Shown here: one piece after another, positions 60,276 through 64,000 of the stretch
Layout of the letters: each line of letters begins with the position of its first letter
Numbering within the stretch: position 1 is the first letter of the stretch
NCBI RefSeq assembly: GCF_052068095.1
Contig: NZ_JBQHDG010000023.1
Coordinates: 62,001 to 126,000 of the forward strand
Direction: 5' to 3'
DNA: 64,000 bases
DNA from: Phytohabitans sp052068095
GTDB lineage: Bacteria; Actinomycetota; Actinomycetes; Mycobacteriales; Micromonosporaceae
Program-made: the position numbers and the translations under genes
Notes under the pieces: generated by a model
What the model saw: only the letters and a program-made list of their open reading frames with translations
Databases searched by the model: none
What the model was told of the DNA's origin: nothing

Positions 60276-61034
60276 TCATCGTGGGGTATGCGTTCGGACC
60301 GTACCTGCGATGATCGGGCGCAACTGGTCGTAGAGGTGCGAGTTCGAGACCTGCTCCTGGATCTCCTGCGGCCAGTGCAGCTGCGTTTCCCCGGGCCTGA
60401 GGCGTGCCTGGTAGGGGAAGCCGAAGGGAGGGCAGGAGCTTGAGCCGTCCAGGTCGAACTTGGCGATGAGATTGCCGGTCCGCGCTTCGTAGACCTGGTA
60501 GGTGTACGACGCCTCGATCAGCGACATCGTCACCGCTCTGCCTTCGACACGGGGCACTGCGGTGGAGAGACCGTCGTACGGCGGTTGGTGGTACGTGCAC
60601 GACTTGATCGCTGATCCGGTTCTGGTCAGGTACTCGCAGACCACGAGCTGCACATTGGTACTGGCGTTGGTACTCGCGGTTGCGCCGGTTGGCCTCCATT
60701 CGGCCGGCAACCGTTCGTTGTCCGGCTCGGTGAGGACAGGGTGGACTTCACGGCCGTCGCCAAGCTGGAAGAAGTCCGCGGGGTGTGGCCCGGGCCCGGC
60801 GTAGGGTGCGGCCCGATCGGTGTACTCCGATGGATGCCGCACCGGACCGGTTCCCCGATCCTGGGGGCATAGCGTGGCGGGGAGGGACGGGGGCCGGGGT
60901 TCGAGTTCGAGGTAGTACCTGACCAGGGTGACCCCGGGCACCGCTGCTCCGATGAGTGCCGCGATGACCATCCACAGCACCAACCTCCTCCGGGACCGCG
61001 TCGGCGCGGGCGGCTGCCAGCCGGGCAGCGTCAC
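60276..61034 (-). CDS. Membrane-anchored extracytoplasmic protein
   Basis: 252 residues from GTG at 61034. A basic start and one span (about 17-38: LVLWMVIAALIGAAVPGVTL) act as a signal anchor. The outer domain has LELEPRPPSLPATLCPQDRG, a Thr/Asn-rich stretch (ATASTNASTNVQLVVCEYLT), KSCTYHQPPYDGLS and SYTYQVYEARTGNLIAKFDL. Four Cys may form two disulphides. No known domain. The gene looks like a normal chromosomal gene rather than cargo, judging by codon use. Confidence 0.6.
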   Translation of the reverse strand: MTLPGWQPPAPTRSRRRLVLWMVIAALIGAAVPGVTLVRYYLELEPRPPSLPATLCPQDRGTGPVRHPSEYTDRAAPYAGPGPHPADFFQLGDGREVHPVLTEPDNERLPAEWRPTGATASTNASTNVQLVVCEYLTRTGSAIKSCTYHQPPYDGLSTAVPRVEGRAVTMSLIEASYTYQVYEARTGNLIAKFDLDGSSSCPPFGFPYQARLRPGETQLHWPQEIQEQVSNSHLYDQLRPIIAGTVRTHTPR

Positions 61035-61400
61035 GTTTCGCGCCCTTCATCCGAGGACATGACGAGAGGATATAGGGGGATGTCTACCCATCTCCGTGGA
61101 TCTTGGAGCCGTCATGCCGCAATGGACATGCGTTCCGGTCCGGGGTTTACCAATACACAGCGGACGGTCACGGAGACCCAGTATCACGGTCCTCCGTTGA
61201 CCCCACGCCAGCCGGAGAATTCCCGCACTCACCACCTACTCGAACCAACAAGATCCACCGAAATCGCAAGGCAGTTCTGACCAAATCCCGGCCGGGTCGG
61301 TCAGATCTACTCTGCGAAGCGCTGGTCAGCCGGCCGACGATTCGCAGACTTCAACTGGATCGGACAACCTGCTTGTCAGGGTGGCCATCGGTTTCCTGAA
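61035..61400. other. Intergenic, no gene seen
   Basis: A 73-residue plus frame at 61059-61280 is Thr/Arg/His-rich without a ribosome binding site and is not accepted as a gene. No tRNA or clear terminator. The region could hold the attachment site of the third recombinase module, but nothing proves it. Confidence 0.35.
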
Positions 61401-61401
61401 G

Positions 61402-61460
61402 CTGATGCAGCGTATCGCGTCTGATCAGCAAGTTTGCCAGAGAGCGCCCGTCTGATGCAA
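61402..61460 (+). repeat. Three short direct repeats before the third recombinase
   Basis: CTGATGCAG (61402-61410), CTGATCAGCA (61421-61430) and CTGATGCAA (61452-61460) share CTGAT followed by GCA, with starts 19 and 31 bases apart, within 90 bases of the recombinase start. They may be recombinase arm sites or operators for the downstream HTH protein. Confidence 0.35.
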
Positions 61461-61489
61461 GATCTTCCCTCCAGAAGGGATGGTCTGGA

Positions 61490-62593
61490 GTGGGGCAGCA
61501 GATGAAAGCTCTGGCCGGGGCGGCACGCTTGGAGCTGGTCTCGGGTGTGGTTCAGCTGCGTCCGGAGGACGCGATGTTCGATGCGATGCTGCGTGGATGG
61601 CGAGCGCAGCAGAAGGCTCGGGGTTTGCGCGACGAGACAGTCGAGGATCGGGAGCGGCTGGTACGCCGTTTCCATGGCTACGTCAACGAGTATCCATGGC
61701 GGTGGACGCCGGCTCATCTCGACGAATGGTCGGCCCACCTGACCGGTGAGCGGAGGCTGGCGCCGTCGACGGTCCGCGCGTATCAGGGTGATCTGCGGAT
61801 GTTCACCGAGTTCCTGATCGACGGCCGGTACGGCTGGGGACCGGCCTGCGAGGAGGCGTTCGGCACCCATCCGGTGGCGATCTGCCACGAGTGGAACACG
61901 ATCGCCCACCTCAACGGCTACGAAGGTGCACCCGAGGCCCGTCCGTTCAGCCGGAAGGAGCTGCAGTTGTTCCTCGACTACGCCGATGAACAGGTCGAGC
62001 GTGCGGTCCGGGCGGAACGCAAGGGTGCGCTGGCTGCCTACCGCGATGCCACCCTGTTCAAGGTCGTCTACGGGTGGGGGCTACGACGCACGGAGACGGC
62101 GAAGCTGGATCTGGTCGACTTCGGCCGTAACCCGCAGGCACCGCAGTTCGGGCGGTACGGCACGCTCAATGTCCGGTATGGCAAGGCCAAGCGTGGTCAG
62201 CCGCCGCGTCGGCGCAATGTGCTGTCGGTGATGGACTGGGCGGTGGAGGCGGTTGCTGACTACGTCGAGAACGTCCGGCCGCGTTTCGGCTGTGATGACC
62301 ACCCCGGGTTGTGGCTTACCGAACGACGCGGGCGGATCACGCCGTCGGAGATTAACGCCCGGTTCGTCGCCTACCGCGACGCCCTCAAGCTGCCAGGCGA
62401 GCTCGTACCCCACTCATTAAGACATTCCTACGTCACCCATCTCACCGAGGACGGCGTCGACCGCCGCTTCATTCAGCAGCAGGTGGGCCACGAACGGGAC
62501 AGTTCGACCGCGATCTACACCCACGTAAGCGACGACTTCATGAACACTGCCCTGAACAAGGCGCTGGCTCCTGCCTTCGGCAGGACGCGATAA
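61490..62593 (+). CDS. Tyrosine recombinase/integrase, first gene of a three-gene module
   Basis: 367 residues from GTG at 61490 behind AGAAGGGA (ATG at 61502 is possible). N-terminal core-binding domain at about 25-125 (MLRGWRAQQKARGLRDETVE, then RAYQGDLRMFTEFLIDGRY). Catalytic residues: Arg199 or Arg200 (WGLRRTETAKL), His308 and Arg311 (PHSLRHSYVTHL), His334 (VGHERDSS), Tyr343. All are present. It is not closely related to the pair at 53.5-57.1 kb. The HTH and zinc-ribbon genes follow at 14 bases and by overlap, a recurring actinobacterial module of unknown mechanism. Confidence 0.9.
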   Translation: MGQQMKALAGAARLELVSGVVQLRPEDAMFDAMLRGWRAQQKARGLRDETVEDRERLVRRFHGYVNEYPWRWTPAHLDEWSAHLTGERRLAPSTVRAYQGDLRMFTEFLIDGRYGWGPACEEAFGTHPVAICHEWNTIAHLNGYEGAPEARPFSRKELQLFLDYADEQVERAVRAERKGALAAYRDATLFKVVYGWGLRRTETAKLDLVDFGRNPQAPQFGRYGTLNVRYGKAKRGQPPRRRNVLSVMDWAVEAVADYVENVRPRFGCDDHPGLWLTERRGRITPSEINARFVAYRDALKLPGELVPHSLRHSYVTHLTEDGVDRRFIQQQVGHERDSSTAIYTHVSDDFMNTALNKALAPAFGRTR

Positions 62594-62607
62594 GGAAGGA
62601 CGAGCCG

Positions 62608-62949
62608 ATGGCGGCCAAGCTCGACTATCGCTGGCATCTCCGCAGGATCATGGCCGACCGCGGGATGTTCTCCACGACCGACCTGCTCAAGCCGCTGGCC
62701 GAGCGCGACATCCAACTGTCATCCAGCCAGGTCTACCGGCTGGTCGTCGACCGCCCCGAGCGTCTCAGCTTGAAGATTCTCATGGCGTTGCTCGACATTC
62801 TGGACTGCACTATGGACGACCTCATCGAGCCGGTCTCTGCGGCCGGCACGGGGGCAAAGCCGAGGAAGGCCGCAGCGGGCGGCGCCGGCGCGGAAAGCAT
62901 CGGGAGCCTTCGGCCGAAGCGTGCCCGGATCACTGCGGTGGACCAGTGA
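62608..62949 (+). CDS. Cro/C1-type HTH protein of the integrase module
   Basis: 113 residues from ATG at 62608 with GGAAGGACGAG upstream, 14 bases after the recombinase stop. The domain fills residues 8-72: RWHLRRIMADRGMFSTTDLL, LSSSQVYRLVVDRPERLSLK, ILMALLDILDCTMDDLIEPV, the last part a typical post-HTH helix of small Cro/C1 proteins. A basic Ala/Gly/Arg tail follows. The stop overlaps the GTG of the next gene. Likely a DNA-binding cofactor or repressor of recombination. Confidence 0.85.
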   Translation: MAAKLDYRWHLRRIMADRGMFSTTDLLKPLAERDIQLSSSQVYRLVVDRPERLSLKILMALLDILDCTMDDLIEPVSAAGTGAKPRKAAAGGAGAESIGSLRPKRARITAVDQ

Positions 62950-64000
62950 CCGACACCGTCGATGACGTCTTGCAGGACCCGGTCGAAGTGGTCGTGCGTC
63001 TGGTCAAGTCCGTCGAGCGGCACCTCGACGAGGAGGCCGTCCGCGCGGTCGTCTGCGCGGTGATGGGCCAACGGGCCGGCCGTCGGCGACTGGCTCAAGC
63101 CCTCCAAGCGGACGCGACGGTCCTGCGAACGGGACGGCCGCCCGCCCCATACTGCGTGGCCAAGCTGCTGATGGCGCTACGCGAGGAGGGCGCCCGAGAC
63201 GTCAGCCGTCCACGGTGCAGCGGATGTGATCGCGCGGTGGCGTACGTGGGCAGCCGCAGTGGCGGCGTGTGGACCTGCTCGCCATGCTCCGACGCGCCGA
63301 CGAACTGCGCAGGCTGCGGTCAACTGCGGCGAGTAGTCAGCCGCGACCGTCACGGCAGCGCCCGGTGCGCGAAATGCCCCGACACTGCCGGCGACCCGCT
63401 CAATGACCTCGTCAACCTGGTCACCGGGCTCGACCCCGCGTTGACCGCCGACCAGGTGCACGCTGCTCTCGGCCGGGCCACCGTCCGCCCAGCCGGGCAG
63501 CGGCGACTCGCCTGGGCGGTGCTCTCCTCACCCGCGTTGCTGACCGGGGCGGGGCACGACGCGCCGACTCCGGCGGTGCTGCGGTTCCTCGACGAACTCG
63601 TTGCCGTCGGCGCCACCAGAATCGTCCGGCCGGCCTGCCCCCGCTGCCACGGGGTGAAGGTGCTGTCGAAGCTGCTGGACGGCAAACGGGTCTGCCGGGC
63701 CTGTTTCGCCCGGCACGCCGCCGTCCCGTGCGCCCGCTGCGGGGCGGTACGCGAACCTGCCACCCGTGACGCCGACGGCAACCCGCTCTGCCCGAACTGC
63801 CTGATCTCCGACCCGGCCAACCTCGAGGTATGCGTCGGTTGCGGCCGCCGCAAACGTGTTGCGGTCCGGACCCCGGACGGCCCTCGCTGCGACAACTGCC
63901 GCCCGAAACTCACCGCCGAATGCTTCCACTGCGGCAGGACATCAGCCTGCGAGATGTCGCAGGCCACCGGGCAGCCCTGGTGCCGGCGCTGCCAGCAACG
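62946..64000 (+). CDS. Multi-zinc-ribbon protein, cut by the window end
   Basis: At least 351 codons from GTG at 62946, overlapping the HTH stop, with no stop before the window ends. After a helical start (VRLVKSVERHLDEEAVRAVV) there are many CxxC pairs: CSGCDRAV, CSPCSDAPTNCAGCG, CAKCPD, CPRCHGVKV, CRACFARHAAVPCARCG, CPNCL, CVGCGRR, CDNCRPK, CFHCGR, CRRC. A helical segment with ALTADQVHAALGRATVRPAG and LAWAVLSSPALLTG interrupts the ribbons. At least five zinc-ribbon units are visible. It probably binds DNA and assists the recombinase. It is not related to classic excisionases. Confidence 0.8.
   Translation, partial: MTDTVDDVLQDPVEVVVRLVKSVERHLDEEAVRAVVCAVMGQRAGRRRLAQALQADATVLRTGRPPAPYCVAKLLMALREEGARDVSRPRCSGCDRAVAYVGSRSGGVWTCSPCSDAPTNCAGCGQLRRVVSRDRHGSARCAKCPDTAGDPLNDLVNLVTGLDPALTADQVHAALGRATVRPAGQRRLAWAVLSSPALLTGAGHDAPTPAVLRFLDELVAVGATRIVRPACPRCHGVKVLSKLLDGKRVCRACFARHAAVPCARCGAVREPATRDADGNPLCPNCLISDPANLEVCVGCGRRKRVAVRTPDGPRCDNCRPKLTAECFHCGRTSACEMSQATGQPWCRRCQQ

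Noticed and set aside
61059..61280. 73-residue plus-strand ORF before the third integrase
   Set aside because: Composition is unlike neighbouring proteins, there is no ribosome binding site, and no motif is visible.
1..64000. CRISPR array or rRNA genes
   Set aside because: No regularly spaced repeat units and no conserved rRNA sequence were seen on either strand.

Overview
The window is high-GC actinobacterial DNA: GTG and TTG starts are common, third codon positions are nearly all G or C, and genes often overlap by four bases (ATGA, GTGA). DUF5753 regulators, a DUF574 methyltransferase, DUF4192, DUF932 and BTAD/LysM membrane proteins fit a filamentous actinomycete, most likely Micromonosporaceae. 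The genus is an inference. No rRNA, recognisable tRNA or CRISPR array was seen. Much of the window is accessory DNA, with a recombinase hot spot at the right end and many gene fragments.

Layout. (1) 1-6.1 kb: small hypothetical genes, an IS5-type element (about 3667-4546), an aminoglycoside/choline kinase-like gene, and debris of a DyP peroxidase, a HAD phosphatase, a small kinase and a 5-formyltetrahydrofolate cyclo-ligase. (2) 6.2-16.3 kb: a YdcF gene, then a tight plus-strand operon: Nudix, Zn-LID P-loop kinase, radical SAM/SPASM protein, Nudix, PfkB-like kinase, cupin. A long HTH/TPR regulator is divergent from it. A second such regulator sits in an operon with a cyclo-ligase paralogue. 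(3) 16.6-24.7 kb: two DUF5753 regulators, an endonuclease/exonuclease/phosphatase protein, an M50 protease, a GNAT, a DUF574 methyltransferase and a membrane or secreted protein. (4) 24.7-28.4 kb: a GntR regulator divergent from a substrate-binding lipoprotein, a methyltransferase and an ABC permease. No ATPase gene lies with them, and the leader before the lipoprotein is structured. (5) 28.4-36.3 kb: gene debris, then an Hsp70-like membrane protein and two related membrane BTAD regulators, one split and one intact with LysM. (6) 36.6-50.9 kb: a minus-strand block resembling the cargo of actinobacterial integrative elements or plasmids: a GHKL ATPase fused to an HExxH domain, a DNA methylase-like protein without NPPY, a ComM remnant, DUF4192, a flavoprotein, DprA with an in-frame stop, an IrrE-like fragment and DUF932. 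(7) 51.2-64 kb: a DUF4238 gene, membrane proteins and a GNAT lie among intact tyrosine recombinases (a Tn554-like pair and a separate three-gene module with an HTH protein and a zinc-ribbon protein that runs off the end), plus at least four recombinase fragments.

Strongest leads for something undescribed: the radical SAM operon, the Hsp70/BTAD/LysM envelope module beside the GHKL-metalloprotease fusion, and the SBP-methyltransferase-permease operon. A caution applies throughout. Four separate breaks (about 11522, 12786, 32050 and 29092) are each explained by one missing base, so sequencing deletions are as likely as real gene decay.
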